DNA of 42,958 nt from an uncultured Muribaculaceae bacterium (GCA_910587545.1 CAJUMI010000013.1:1-42958), one strand, 5' to 3'; positions 1 to 8,537 are shown, numbered from the stretch's first letter. Program-made: numbers and translations. The notes: generated by a model from the letters alone, not told the origin.

Positions 1-1
1 A

Positions 2-76
2 GCCAACGAAATGCTCATGGTGGCGGCTGTTGTAATTACTCTCCGAAAACTCACATCTGTTAACAATCGTTTTTAA
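2..76 (+). pseudogene. possible C-terminal tail of a transposase (remnant)
   Basis: An open frame from the window edge ends at a TAA at 74-76 and reads ANEMLMVAAVVITLRKL near its end. This pattern (small hydrophobic run followed by a 'NLKKL'-like segment) resembles the C-terminus of IS5/IS1182-type DDE transposases, but only about 24 residues are visible and the family call is a guess. The gene body lies outside the window, so it cannot be decided whether this is an intact gene end or debris. Confidence 0.25.
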
Positions 77-425
77 ACAAGCTCTTAATGCTGTCAATGA
101 TCGATGGTTCAAAACAGAAATCAGATTTAATATTATTTATCGAGATGATTACCAACTTGATAAAGACTTATATGATGCGGTTTGTGCTTTCATCAAGCCA
201 TAGAGGCTGGGACGACTGGGACGACAAATGAGATAATTTTCTAAAATACATACTTACATAGTGAATTATTCGTTATATTTGCAGTTGACAAGTGAGAGGA
301 CTTGCGGGCAATCCGGGCTTCGGCGGAGCAGAGCGATGAAAAGCGATGCAATGCACCTCGGGAGCGAATGTTGGAGTTGTCGGAGGATAGCGAGATAAAT
401 CTTTGATTTACAGGATATATTTTGA
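77..425. other. gene-poor stretch with promoter-like box and GC-rich leader
   Basis: No convincing gene is seen. 201-228 holds two copies of the 9-mer CTGGGACGA. A TAnnTTTG box (TATATTTG, 273-280) without a good -33 element precedes a purine- and GC-rich block (about 291-395) that contrasts with the AT-rich DNA on both sides and could be a transcribed leader. Short frames here (88-231 plus, 241-477 minus) have no protein-like features. The stretch probably consists of fragments joined by past rearrangement. Confidence 0.35.
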
Positions 426-1130
426 GTGGACTTTCCCAAGTGGGACCGAGTCTTATATTATGGATATTTATATGCAAATAAACGAGCTGTAATAGAGCAA
501 AATTATAATTATTTACAATCTATAATAGAAGATAATAAAGCAACGGGGTTCGCTTCAATTCATGAGTATTCTTATAATATTTTATACACTCGTTATGCAA
601 TCAAAATCGACTACAGCCTACTTAACAGTTTAAGCGGTATTACAGATCACACCAATGGATTGAGTAATACCACAAATCTATACAATCATGCCGGAGCAGC
701 AACTACAAATTCATTTGCAAATATTGTAGCTTCAATAAAAAAGACTGAAAACGGCAAAGAAACCGAGCCGGCATTTCGTCTCGGGAATGGAAATACAGGC
801 GAAGCCCCGGCTCCGTCAGGCAGCAATATAAACGGTTCGCCTGCTATTGGTGATTGTCTGAAGAAAAACCGCTATAATTTACAGCGTTCGATCAACTCAG
901 AAGGCGATGTGTCGCTTTCGCCGGTAATAAAGGCTGATGATATTGTATGGTATATGCCGGCGGTTGGTCAGTTCTCTTTGATGCCGTCAACGGTTGTCGA
1001 TCCTATAATGCCTGCGGATTGCTGGTCATCAACAGCCGTCACAAACGGCACAGACGCTTATCTTGGTGACGGAACCATAAGCCAGCGACTTGTCAACCAT
1101 AAAGTCCGCGCTGCGCGCAACCGACCCTGA
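426..1130 (+). pseudogene. fimbrillin-like (DUF4906/Lcl-type) C-terminal fragment
   Basis: The last ~110 residues of this 234-residue frame match the C-terminal pattern of Bacteroidales fimbrillin-like surface proteins: a 'CLKKNRYN' segment, then DIVWYMPAVGQF, then DCWSSTAVTNGTDAYLG, and a terminal NHKVRAARNRP. In complete family members this follows a signal peptide or lipobox and one or more Ig-like fimbrillin domains. Here the only start is a GTG at 426, there is no signal sequence, and the first ~100 residues are low-information, Asn/Tyr-rich. It is best read as the 3' end of a truncated or decayed surface-protein gene. Its C-terminus is intact and the base composition before about 700 is markedly AT-rich, consistent with a junction. 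Confidence 0.5.
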
Positions 1131-1134
1131 CCAA

Positions 1135-1268
1135 TCGGACAGATCCGACCTTTCTGACTTATCGGATTTTTCGGACTTATCGGACATCTCAGACTTGTCG
1201 GATCCTTCGGTATCGGTCGGAAAAGTCTGACTCGTGGAATTGTCAGACAGGTCAGATTTGTCTGGCCT
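1135..1268. repeat. imperfect 9-bp tandem array (TCNGACNNN)
   Basis: From 1135 nine consecutive 9-base units follow the pattern TCNGACNNN (TCGGACAGA, TCCGACCTT, TCTGACTTA, TCGGATTTT, TCGGACTTA, TCGGACATC, TCAGACTTG, TCGGATCCT, TCGGTATCG). A second, shifted run of G-TCNGA units continues from 1216 to 1268 with one 8-base unit. The array ends three bases before the -33 box of the next promoter. The plus strand could read as Ser-Asp-x tripeptides, but the frame has no start and ends at a TGA, so it is treated as non-coding. Confidence 0.8.
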
Positions 1269-1270
1269 AT

Positions 1271-1301
1271 TTTGTTATTCGGGAATTTTGAAGTAACTTT
1301 G
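1271..1301 (+). promoter_or_regulatory. promoter of the DUF4290-rimM operon
   Basis: TTTG at 1271-1274 and TAACTTTG at 1294-1301 are separated by 19 bases, a full match to the Bacteroidetes housekeeping promoter (TTTG, 19-21, TAnnTTTG). Transcription would start near 1306-1309, about 15 bases before the ATG at 1323. This rules out the upstream in-frame start at 1272. Confidence 0.8.
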
Positions 1302-1322
1302 GTGTCAGAATCAAACAATGAT

Positions 1323-1910
1323 ATGCTTACATATACAACCCACCTGAAGAAACTTATACTTCCGGAATACGGACGCAACATACAGCGCATGGTCGACCAC
1401 TGTCTGACCATCGAAGACCGCGCGGAGCGCACACGCTGCGCCGCAACGATCGTCAAGACCATGGAACAGCTTTTCCCCGTCCAGGGCAATGCCGACGCCT
1501 ACCGCCGCAAGCTATGGGATCATCTTGCCATAATGAGCGATTTCGCTCTCGATGTCGATGTGCCGTTCGAGCTCGTCGGCCGCGGATCTCTCGACGACCG
1601 CCCGGAGCCGCTGAACTATGACCAAGCCGTTTTCGAGCACCGCCATTACGGACTGCTGTTGCAGCGCACGATCCTCAGAGCCGCCGAAATGGAAGAAGGC
1701 GAAGAGCGCGACGAACTTGTCATGTTGCTGGCCAACCACATGAAAAAGATCATGCTTGCAATCAATCCGGAAGGTGTCGACGACGCGAAGATATTCAAGG
1801 ATCTCAGAATATTGTCGCGCGGCGCGATCAATCTCGATCCGGAGACGGTCAAGCTGCTTGAATTCAAAGTGGCTCCCGCGCCTACCGGCAAAAAGAAAAA
1901 GAAAAAATGA
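1323..1910 (+). CDS. DUF4290 domain-containing protein
   Basis: A 195-residue soluble protein beginning MLTYTTHLKKLILPEYGRN. The 'LPEYGRNIQRMVDHC' and 'LWDHLAIMSDFALDVD' segments are hallmarks of DUF4290, a Bacteroidetes-restricted family of unknown function. The tail is a Lys-rich run (six lysines), which could contact nucleic acid or ribosomes. I chose the start at 1323 because it lies just downstream of a consensus promoter and aligns with the family N-terminus; a longer frame from 1272 would begin inside the promoter. The stop overlaps the start of rimM by four bases, so translational coupling and a ribosome-linked role are plausible but unproven. Confidence 0.85.
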   Translation: MLTYTTHLKKLILPEYGRNIQRMVDHCLTIEDRAERTRCAATIVKTMEQLFPVQGNADAYRRKLWDHLAIMSDFALDVDVPFELVGRGSLDDRPEPLNYDQAVFEHRHYGLLLQRTILRAAEMEEGEERDELVMLLANHMKKIMLAINPEGVDDAKIFKDLRILSRGAINLDPETVKLLEFKVAPAPTGKKKKKK

Positions 1911-2437
1911 TCGTTGAAAGCGAAATAAGTGCCATCGGCCGGACTCTGAAACCCCACGGCATAAACGGTGAAATCGCAGCGACGGTCGATGCGGCGGTCG
2001 ATCTTGACGGCCTCAGGTGCATTGTCCTCGACATCGACGGCATATATGTCCCCTTTTTCATCAGATCATACCGTTCGCGAGGCAGCGAGGCTGTGCTTGT
2101 GAGCATTGACGGCGTAAAAAACGAGAAAGACGCCGCCGCGCTGTGTGGTCTCGACATTTTCGCCCTCAACTCTGATCTCGGTGTGGAAAACGACGCCGGG
2201 GACGAAGACGGGCTCTATATGTCAGATCTCATCGACTTCACTCTTAAAGATCAGGACGGTAACAAAATCGGCACGATCGACGGCTACAACGACACAACGG
2301 CCAACACTTTGCTTACGGTGAGGCTCGCCGACGGGACGTCGGTCTACATCCCGATAGCCGACGAACTGATCGAAGCCATCGACATGAAGGATCGGACTAT
2401 ATCACTTCAAATTCCACAAGGACTGCTTGACCTATGA
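1907..2437 (+). CDS. rimM: ribosome maturation factor RimM
   Basis: A 176-residue protein of the usual RimM length. RimM binds S19 and assists maturation of the 30S head. The N-terminal RimM domain shows 'ISAIGRTLKPHGINGEI' (the family G-x-x-x-x-P-H-G-hinge-G-E motif), and the C-terminal PRC-barrel-like half contains 'YMSDLIDFTLKD' and 'VYIPIADELIEAID', matching the conserved 'IP.....I..ID' end. It overlaps the preceding gene through ATGA and is itself overlapped by the next start by four bases. The trmD-rpsP neighbourhood common in Proteobacteria is absent; pairing with DUF4290 is typical for Bacteroidales. Confidence 0.93.
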   Translation: MIVESEISAIGRTLKPHGINGEIAATVDAAVDLDGLRCIVLDIDGIYVPFFIRSYRSRGSEAVLVSIDGVKNEKDAAALCGLDIFALNSDLGVENDAGDEDGLYMSDLIDFTLKDQDGNKIGTIDGYNDTTANTLLTVRLADGTSVYIPIADELIEAIDMKDRTISLQIPQGLLDL

Positions 2438-2715
2438 AACTCTACGACGAAAAAGAAGCTGTCGCATATGTGCGTAGCCGGTGCGGTTGCGTCGGCATGA
2501 GCGATGATGATATACTCATTGTGATCGACGCCATATTCGACTACTACGACGAGAACGGCGACCTCGACTTAGACGATGACGATGACCGAGAAGACGATGC
2601 CGGGGAGATAACGGAATATGTTACCGATGTCTTATCCGACAGCGGGCTGCCGGCCGAAGTGATTGCCACCATTGTAAAAGCCGAACTTGATTACGAAAAC
2701 TCGTTAGGCCTATGA
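2434..2715 (+). CDS. small acidic protein of unknown function
   Basis: A 93-residue protein I do not recognise. It is strongly acidic, with an Asp-rich run around residues 42-54 (LDLDDDDDRED), flanked by two predicted helical parts ('DDDILIVIDAIFDYYDENG' and 'LPAEVIATIVKAELDYENS'). A Cys pair (CGC) lies near residue 18. Its start overlaps the rimM stop by four bases and its stop overlaps the next gene by four bases, so it is almost certainly translated. There is no signal peptide or membrane segment. The acidic surface would suit a protein partner of a basic or ribosomal factor, but that is only inference. Confidence 0.75.
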   Translation: MKLYDEKEAVAYVRSRCGCVGMSDDDILIVIDAIFDYYDENGDLDLDDDDDREDDAGEITEYVTDVLSDSGLPAEVIATIVKAELDYENSLGL

Positions 2716-3305
2716 ACATCATCCGAACACTATCTGTCGCATGTGCTATCGGAATGGCATCATTCATGCCGTCCGCCGGCGCAGAACCTACCGAACCCGA
2801 TCCGTTCGAACTTGAATTCGAACAAAATATCAACACTCCCGAAGTGCCCCGAAAGAAACTGACTGCAGTCAAAAACAATATCGAAAGTCTGCACACACAG
2901 CTCAAGCGCGACGGTTTCCAGGTCAAGAAACAACGTCAAGGCGAGGTGCTCGTGGTCACGATACCGTGCGAGCGACTATTCCGCGCCAACAGTACAACGC
3001 TGACCGATAAGGGAAAAACACTTCTCGGCCGCTTCAGACTCAACGATGATACCCGTGGCAAATACAAGGTGATTATCGCCGTGCACACCGACAATACCGG
3101 CGAGGACGCCTATGCCGACAACATCACGGCCACAAGAGCCAACGCAATCGACGATTACATCAGTGCTCAGATGGCCGCGGCCGATATTCCGACCATACCC
3201 TACGGGCTCGGCCGCGACGAACAGCTTACCGGCAATGATTCGGTCAAGAACCGCGCGAAGAACCGCAGGGCGGAGTTTTATATCGTACCCTCCGGCGCAA
3301 TGTAA
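2712..3305 (+). CDS. exported OmpA-like C-terminal domain protein
   Basis: A 197-residue protein with a Sec signal peptide (residues 1-24, ending PSAGA) and an OmpA/MotB-like peptidoglycan-binding domain over residues ~75-195. Visible motifs are 'LFRANSTTLTDKGKTLL', 'VHTDNTGEDAYADNITATRANAID' and the closing 'NDSVKNRAKNRRAEFYIVP', equivalent to the family NRRVEI end. There is no lipobox Cys, so it is probably periplasmic rather than lipid-anchored. It is the last gene of the ATGA-linked operon. The domain normally binds diaminopimelate in peptidoglycan; the canonical Asp and Arg positions appear present. Confidence 0.85.
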   Translation: MNIIRTLSVACAIGMASFMPSAGAEPTEPDPFELEFEQNINTPEVPRKKLTAVKNNIESLHTQLKRDGFQVKKQRQGEVLVVTIPCERLFRANSTTLTDKGKTLLGRFRLNDDTRGKYKVIIAVHTDNTGEDAYADNITATRANAIDDYISAQMAAADIPTIPYGLGRDEQLTGNDSVKNRAKNRRAEFYIVPSGAM

Positions 3306-3394
3306 GCCAAATAATAATTCGCGGGCTGAAAGAGCCGTAATCAGGCCTGAATTCGGCAATTTTTTCGTAACTTCGCAAAAAATTGTTCAAGTCT

Positions 3395-4504
3395 ATGGCT
3401 GACTCATCTCTATTGTCACGGCTCGACGGTATAGAAGCCCGTTTTGAAGAAATAAGCACACTGATCACCGACCCATCGGTGATAGCTGACATGAAACGCT
3501 ATGTGCGTCTGACCAAAGAATATAAGGAACTGGAAAAACTTACGGCCGCTACGCGCAGCTACCGTGAGCTTCTGGCCAACATCGACGAGGCCCAGGAGAT
3601 GTTACGGACCGAAAACGATCAGGAGATGCGCGAGATGGCCCGCGAACAGCTTGACAGCGCCACCGAACGTATGCCCGGGCTCGAAGAGGAAATAAAGCTT
3701 CTGCTGATTCCGGCAGATCCCGAGGACGGAAAAAACGCAATACTCGAAATCCGCGGGGGCACCGGCGGCGACGAAGCCGCGATCTTTGCCGGCGATCTCT
3801 GCAAGATGTATATGAAATACTGTGAAAGCCGCGGCTGGAACGTGGCCATCACCTCGGCGAGCGAGGGCGCAGCGGGAGGCTTCAAGGAAGTAGTGCTGTC
3901 GGTCACGGGCGACGGTGTCTACGGCACGCTGAAATATGAAAGCGGTGTGCATCGCGTGCAGCGTGTGCCTGCGACCGAAACACAGGGCCGTGTCCATACA
4001 TCGGCTGCTACCGTGGCAGTGCTGCCAGAGGCCGAGCCGTTCGACGTGGAGATCAACGAGGGAGAAATCAAATGGGACACGTTCCGAAGCGGCGGCGCCG
4101 GCGGCCAGAATGTCAACAAGGTCGAGTCGGGCGTCCGTCTGCGCTATATGTGGAAGAATCCCAACACCGGCGTGAGCGAGGAGATACTGATCGAATGCAC
4201 CGAGACCCGCGACCAACCCAAGAACAAGGAGCGCGCTCTGAGTCGTCTGCGCACCTTTATCTACGACAAAGAGCATCAGAAGTATGTCGACGACATAGCG
4301 TCGCGGCGTAAGACTATGGTGTCGACCGGCGACCGCTCGGCAAAGATCAGGACATACAATTATCCGCAGGGGCGCATCACCGATCACCGAATAAATTACA
4401 CCATATATAATCTCCAGGCATTTGTCGACGGTGACATCCAGGATGTGATCGATCATCTGATCATCGCCGAGAACGCAGAGAAGCTCAAAGCCGCCGAACT
4501 TTAA
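3395..4504 (+). CDS. prfA: peptide chain release factor 1
   Basis: A 369-residue class I release factor that recognises UAA and UAG and triggers peptide release. Visible are the stop-codon recognition tripeptide in 'HRVQRVPATETQGRVHTSAA' (PAT, as in RF1 rather than the SPF of RF2) and the catalytic GGQ at residues 236-238 in 'RSGGAGGQNVNKVES'. The C-terminal 'GDRSAKIRTYNYPQGRITDHR' is also conserved. I chose ATG 3395 because MADSSLLSRLDGIEARF fits the family start; the upstream ATG at 3383 would add four residues. A TAACTTCG box at 3368-3375 is a near-match to a -10-type element. DUF4153 and pyrF follow in the same direction. Confidence 0.97.
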   Translation: MADSSLLSRLDGIEARFEEISTLITDPSVIADMKRYVRLTKEYKELEKLTAATRSYRELLANIDEAQEMLRTENDQEMREMAREQLDSATERMPGLEEEIKLLLIPADPEDGKNAILEIRGGTGGDEAAIFAGDLCKMYMKYCESRGWNVAITSASEGAAGGFKEVVLSVTGDGVYGTLKYESGVHRVQRVPATETQGRVHTSAATVAVLPEAEPFDVEINEGEIKWDTFRSGGAGGQNVNKVESGVRLRYMWKNPNTGVSEEILIECTETRDQPKNKERALSRLRTFIYDKEHQKYVDDIASRRKTMVSTGDRSAKIRTYNYPQGRITDHRINYTIYNLQAFVDGDIQDVIDHLIIAENAEKLKAAEL

Positions 4505-4521
4505 CCCTTAAAAATATTATC

Positions 4522-6315
4522 ATGGAAACCACTCCTCCCAAGTATGAACCTGCGGGTTCAAAACCCAGGATCTCAATCGACTATGTCATCGGCGCATTCC
4601 TGGACAGCGTTGAACGTTTCCCCATCACGATGTGCTGGCTCATGGTGTTTATCGTCTGGGGCGTCGTCGACTGCTGGAGCTACAATCTTTTCAATGGCGC
4701 GCCTACTGCCGTGCAGAACCTTCAGCCGGCACTGTGGTTTCTGACCGTCAACGGCATGATGCTGACGCTTGCCGTCTATCTGTGGTGCGAACAGACAGAC
4801 AGCCGGCGCCTATGCGGCAAGATACAGATAGCGGCCAATCTGTTGCTGCTGGCCGATTTAGTAAACATGATACTCAATTACAACAGCTTCAGCGACAGTG
4901 TCTGGGTCGGACGACTAGCCGTTGAGACCGCGCTTGCGGTGGCGATCATATTTGTGCCGGCGCTGAAAACCACGTCACATCGCCACAGACTGATGTTCAG
5001 CTATATGCAGTCGGGCAATGTCATTCTCGCAGTGGCAATAGCCGGACTTATGGCAATAGCAGTCAGCATAATCTACGGAACGATCATGCTGTTGTTCGGA
5101 GATGTCAGCGGAGAATTATGGGTCTGCAGTCTGATAATATTCTCGGCAGGTCTCGGCATACTGGTCTTCCTCGGCAGCATACCGACATACGAGCAAGCGT
5201 CAAAGATGGCAAAGGACTATGAGCCGGTAAAATTCCAGATGGCCATGATCAAATATATCCTGTTGCCGCTCACTGCCATATATACACTGATCCTATATGT
5301 CTACGGTCTGAAAATCATAGCGACGGGCGTCATGCCCAAGGGCGAGATCTGTTTTATGGTGACAGCGCTGACCGCAGCTGTCTATCTGCTGCTCTTCCTG
5401 CTTAAAGCCATCGACAGCAGTACAGGCCGCGAAGACCGGCTGACCCGCTTGTCATTAAGATTTTTTCCGCTTGCCATGTTTCCGCTGCTTGTGATGATGA
5501 GTGTCGCCATCGGACAAAGAATCGGACAGTACGGAATGACCGTACCGCGACTTTACGTGCTTACATTCAATATCTGGGCATATATTACCGCGATATATCT
5601 TTTCATAACGCGGTCACGCAACACCAATGCCGTTGCCGTATCGTTTGCGGTCGTATTCCTGCTGACATCCATCATCCCCGAACTAAACTATACCTCGCAG
5701 GTACAGCGCTATATGCGGTCAGCGGTTATCGATGCACTCGAAGCGACGGGAGTCGAACGCTCGCAACTACCACTCTCCCACCCTGATTTCGAGAAGGCGA
5801 AAGACAAGATGGACGAGCAGACCTGGGCCGACGTAAGATCGAAACTGATCTACCTTGATTCGAAGGACGATCATTCACAGACCGCCGACATCGTTAATTT
5901 CAACATAGTGAATGGATATTATCAGTATGATCCGTTGTTTGACGATGAATCTGAAATGGTCGTTGAAGCGGTTGAATACGATGAACGGCTGTTCTCGGAC
6001 AAATCGGGTTCGGTCGTCATACCTGACGGATATGACAAAGTGCAATATTTTTCAAGATACAAATACAATCTGAAGACCCGAGAGGACAAGACACTGACTC
6101 TTGACATATCGTCTGATTTTGACATAAGCCTGAAGATGGACAGTATTATGGCGCTCAATGATTCGATCAACGCTCCGCTGACCATCAATATCGACCTGAA
6201 TGCCGACAGCGTGTTTGCAGTCCAATCGATAGAGTTCTCCATAGATGATGAACCGTTTGAACGAGACGGAAAGATCAATAATATGACCGTCAGAGGATAT
6301 TTATTCACGAGATAA
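4522..6315 (+). CDS. DUF4153 domain-containing membrane protein
   Basis: A 597-residue integral membrane protein. About ten hydrophobic segments fill residues ~30-405, for example 'MCWLMVFIVWGVVDCW', 'LAVAIAGLMAIAVSIIYG', 'YILLPLTAIYTLILYVYG' and 'VAVSFAVVFLLTSIIPE'. The remaining ~190 residues form a soluble, charged C-terminal domain. The middle 'EPVKFQMAMIKYILLPLTAIYTLILYVY' region is the typical DUF4153 core seen in Bacteroidetes. The family has no established biochemical role. It starts 17 bases after prfA and ends 46 bases before pyrF, so cotranscription is likely. The C-terminal domain carries Asp-rich segments and may be extracytoplasmic. Confidence 0.8.
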   Translation: METTPPKYEPAGSKPRISIDYVIGAFLDSVERFPITMCWLMVFIVWGVVDCWSYNLFNGAPTAVQNLQPALWFLTVNGMMLTLAVYLWCEQTDSRRLCGKIQIAANLLLLADLVNMILNYNSFSDSVWVGRLAVETALAVAIIFVPALKTTSHRHRLMFSYMQSGNVILAVAIAGLMAIAVSIIYGTIMLLFGDVSGELWVCSLIIFSAGLGILVFLGSIPTYEQASKMAKDYEPVKFQMAMIKYILLPLTAIYTLILYVYGLKIIATGVMPKGEICFMVTALTAAVYLLLFLLKAIDSSTGREDRLTRLSLRFFPLAMFPLLVMMSVAIGQRIGQYGMTVPRLYVLTFNIWAYITAIYLFITRSRNTNAVAVSFAVVFLLTSIIPELNYTSQVQRYMRSAVIDALEATGVERSQLPLSHPDFEKAKDKMDEQTWADVRSKLIYLDSKDDHSQTADIVNFNIVNGYYQYDPLFDDESEMVVEAVEYDERLFSDKSGSVVIPDGYDKVQYFSRYKYNLKTREDKTLTLDISSDFDISLKMDSIMALNDSINAPLTINIDLNADSVFAVQSIEFSIDDEPFERDGKINNMTVRGYLFTR

Positions 6316-6361
6316 CAATATTAAAAATTACTGATTTATTATAATAAGAAATTAATCCAAT

Positions 6362-7192
6362 ATGAAACGTACAGAACTTGTCGAGAACATTCGCCGTAAG
6401 GGCAGTTTCCTCTGTGTCGGCCTCGACACCGATCTAAAGAAAATACCCCAGCATCTTCTCAAGGAAGAAGATCCGATATTTGCATTCAACAAGGCTATAA
6501 TCGACGCGACAGAGCCATACACCATCGCCTACAAGCCCAATCTCGCTTTCTATGAGAGCGCTGGTGCGGCAGGATGGATCTCGCTTGAAAAGACAGTAAG
6601 ATACCTTCGGGAGAACTGCCCTGACCAGTTCATCATCGCCGATGCAAAGCGCGGCGACATAGGCAATACGGCAGGCATGTATGCACGCAGTTTCTTCGAG
6701 CACCTTGGCGTGGACGCCCTGACAGTGGCCCCGTATATGGGCGAGGACAGCGTGACACCGTTTCTTGGCTACGAAGGCAAGTGGGTCATACTGCTGGCAC
6801 TGACATCCAATCCCGGAAGCAAGGATTTCCAGATGATCGAGGACAAGAACGGCCACCGCGTGTTTGAAGACGTGATCAGGAAATCAAGCCACTGGGGCTC
6901 GCCGGTCAACATGATGTATGTCGTAGGCGCCACACGCGGCGAGATGTTCAAGGACATCCGCGCCGTGGCACCGAGAAGTTTCCTGCTTGTCCCCGGCGTA
7001 GGCGCTCAGGGCGGCAGCCTCGAGGAAGTGGTCAAGTATGGTATAATCGACGAGTGCGGACTGATCGTCAACAGTTCGCGAGGCATCATCTATGCATCGA
7101 AAGGCGAGGACTTCGCCGAGGCCGCAGGACGCGAAGCTGCGGCCCTTGCAGGCCGGATGAAAGAATTGTTGGCTCAACATAACATCATTTAA
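6362..7192 (+). CDS. pyrF: orotidine 5'-phosphate decarboxylase
   Basis: A 276-residue enzyme that decarboxylates OMP to UMP in pyrimidine synthesis. It belongs to the longer (type 2) PyrF group: 'CVGLDTDLKKIP' near the start, 'YKPNLAFYE' substrate segment, and the catalytic 'IIADAKRGDIGNTAGMYA' with the Asp-x-Lys-x-x-Asp array. The phosphate-binding part is seen in 'LLVPGVGAQGG' and 'GLIVNSSRGIIYAS'. Length and motif order are complete. It lies downstream of prfA and DUF4153, an arrangement I associate with Bacteroidales. Confidence 0.95.
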   Translation: MKRTELVENIRRKGSFLCVGLDTDLKKIPQHLLKEEDPIFAFNKAIIDATEPYTIAYKPNLAFYESAGAAGWISLEKTVRYLRENCPDQFIIADAKRGDIGNTAGMYARSFFEHLGVDALTVAPYMGEDSVTPFLGYEGKWVILLALTSNPGSKDFQMIEDKNGHRVFEDVIRKSSHWGSPVNMMYVVGATRGEMFKDIRAVAPRSFLLVPGVGAQGGSLEEVVKYGIIDECGLIVNSSRGIIYASKGEDFAEAAGREAAALAGRMKELLAQHNII

Positions 7193-7202
7193 TGCGACAA
7201 AC

Positions 7203-7233
7203 GTTGAGGTCTCGCAATAAATGATTATCTTTG
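7203..7233 (+). promoter_or_regulatory. pgk promoter
   Basis: GTTG at 7203-7206 and TATCTTTG at 7226-7233 are 19 bases apart, fitting the Bacteroidetes promoter pattern. The start would lie near 7240, giving a 45-50 base leader before the pgk ATG at 7287. Confidence 0.7.
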
Positions 7234-7286
7234 CATATCAAAAGGCAAACAACTGATTAACATAACTCTCTAATTTACACAAAGAA

Positions 7287-8534
7287 ATGACTATCGACAA
7301 TTTTAACTTCGCAGGCAAGAAAGCCATCGTACGCGTTGACTTCAATGTGCCTCTGGATGAAAACGGCAACATCACCGACGACACCCGTATCCGCGGAGCA
7401 CTCCCTACCCTCAAGAAAATCCTCAATGACGGCGGAGCTCTCATCATCATGTCGCACATGGGCAAACCCAAAGGCAAAGTGAATCCCAAGATGTCACTCG
7501 CTCAGATCAAGGACGCCGTAGCCAAAGCACTCGGCACAGAAGTCGAATTTGCTGCCGACGCAGCCGATGCAAGCACTGCTGCCGCAGCATTGAAACCCGG
7601 TCAGGTTCTTCTGCTCGAAAATCTCCGTTTCCATCCCGAAGAAGAAGGCAAACCCGTAGGTATCGACAAAGAAGATCCCGCCTATGACGCAGCCAAGAAG
7701 GAAATGAAAGAACGTCAGAAAGAATTTGCAAAGAAACTTGCAAGCTATGCCGACGTTTATGTAAACGACGCGTTCGGCACAGCTCACCGCCGTCACGCAT
7801 CGACAGCCGTCGTAGCCGATTACTTCGACAACGACCACAAGATGCTCGGCTACCTTATGGAGAAGGAAGTAAAAGCCGTAGACAACATCCTCAGCGACAT
7901 CAAGCGCCCGTTCACCGCGATCATGGGCGGATCTAAAGTGTCGACCAAGATCGGCATCATCGAGAATCTCATGGACAAGGTAGACAATCTGATTCTTTGC
8001 GGCGGCATGACATATACATTCGCCAAGGCACAGGGCGGCACTGTCGGCCTATCGATCTGCGAAAACGACAAGCTCGATCTCGCTCTCGACATCATCAAGA
8101 AAGCCAAAGAAAAAGGTGTAAACCTCGTGCTCGGCACAGACTGCGTTGCAGCTGACGCATTCAGCAACGACGCCAACACTATGGTCTGCTCTGTAATGGA
8201 AATTCCCGAAGGCTGGGAAGGTCTTGACGCCGGCCCTGAAACCCGCAAGCGTTTCGCAGACACCATCAAGGGTTCAAAGACTATCCTCTGGAACGGTCCT
8301 GCCGGTGTATTCGAGTTTGACAACTTTACCGCAGGCAGCCGCGCTATCGCCGACGCTATCGTTGAAGCCACCAATGACGGCGCGTTCTCACTCGTCGGCG
8401 GAGGTGACTCGGTTGCATGTGTAAACAAGTTCGGTGTTGCCGACAAGGTATCGTATGTATCGACTGGCGGCGGCGCGCTCCTCGAGGCCATCGAAGGCAA
8501 GGTGCTCCCCGGCGTAGCTGCGATCAAAGGTTAA
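7287..8534 (+). CDS. pgk: phosphoglycerate kinase
   Basis: A 415-residue glycolytic enzyme that interconverts 1,3-bisphosphoglycerate + ADP and 3-phosphoglycerate + ATP. The N-terminal substrate domain shows 'KKAIVRVDFNVPLDENGNI', 'IIMSHMGKPKG' and 'VNDAFGTAHRRHAS'. The C-terminal nucleotide domain shows 'GGSKVSTKIGIIENL', 'ILWNGPAGVFEFDNF' and 'GGGDSVACVNKFG'. Full length. Codon use is strongly biased and acidic-lysine rich, as expected of a highly expressed gene. It has its own promoter and terminator, so it is probably monocistronic. Confidence 0.97.
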   Translation: MTIDNFNFAGKKAIVRVDFNVPLDENGNITDDTRIRGALPTLKKILNDGGALIIMSHMGKPKGKVNPKMSLAQIKDAVAKALGTEVEFAADAADASTAAAALKPGQVLLLENLRFHPEEEGKPVGIDKEDPAYDAAKKEMKERQKEFAKKLASYADVYVNDAFGTAHRRHASTAVVADYFDNDHKMLGYLMEKEVKAVDNILSDIKRPFTAIMGGSKVSTKIGIIENLMDKVDNLILCGGMTYTFAKAQGGTVGLSICENDKLDLALDIIKKAKEKGVNLVLGTDCVAADAFSNDANTMVCSVMEIPEGWEGLDAGPETRKRFADTIKGSKTILWNGPAGVFEFDNFTAGSRAIADAIVEATNDGAFSLVGGGDSVACVNKFGVADKVSYVSTGGGALLEAIEGKVLPGVAAIKG

Positions 8535-8537
8535 TTA

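Noticed and set aside
88..231. Short plus-strand frame of 47 codons
   Set aside because: It has no family signature, and another frame over the same bases looks equally protein-like.
1135..1215. Ser-Asp-x tripeptide coding reading of the 9-bp array
   Set aside because: The frame has no start, ends at a TGA soon after, and is not in frame with the upstream fragment or the downstream gene.
1272..1322. Longer N-terminus for the DUF4290 protein
   Set aside because: The extra codons lie within the promoter and upstream of the predicted transcription start.
1058..1489. Minus-strand frame spanning the array and the start of the DUF4290 gene
   Set aside because: It crosses the promoter and the repeat array, has no start signals, and is antisense to a conserved gene.
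3602..4456. Long minus-strand frame opposite prfA
   Set aside because: It lies wholly antisense to an unmistakable prfA and has no family signature.
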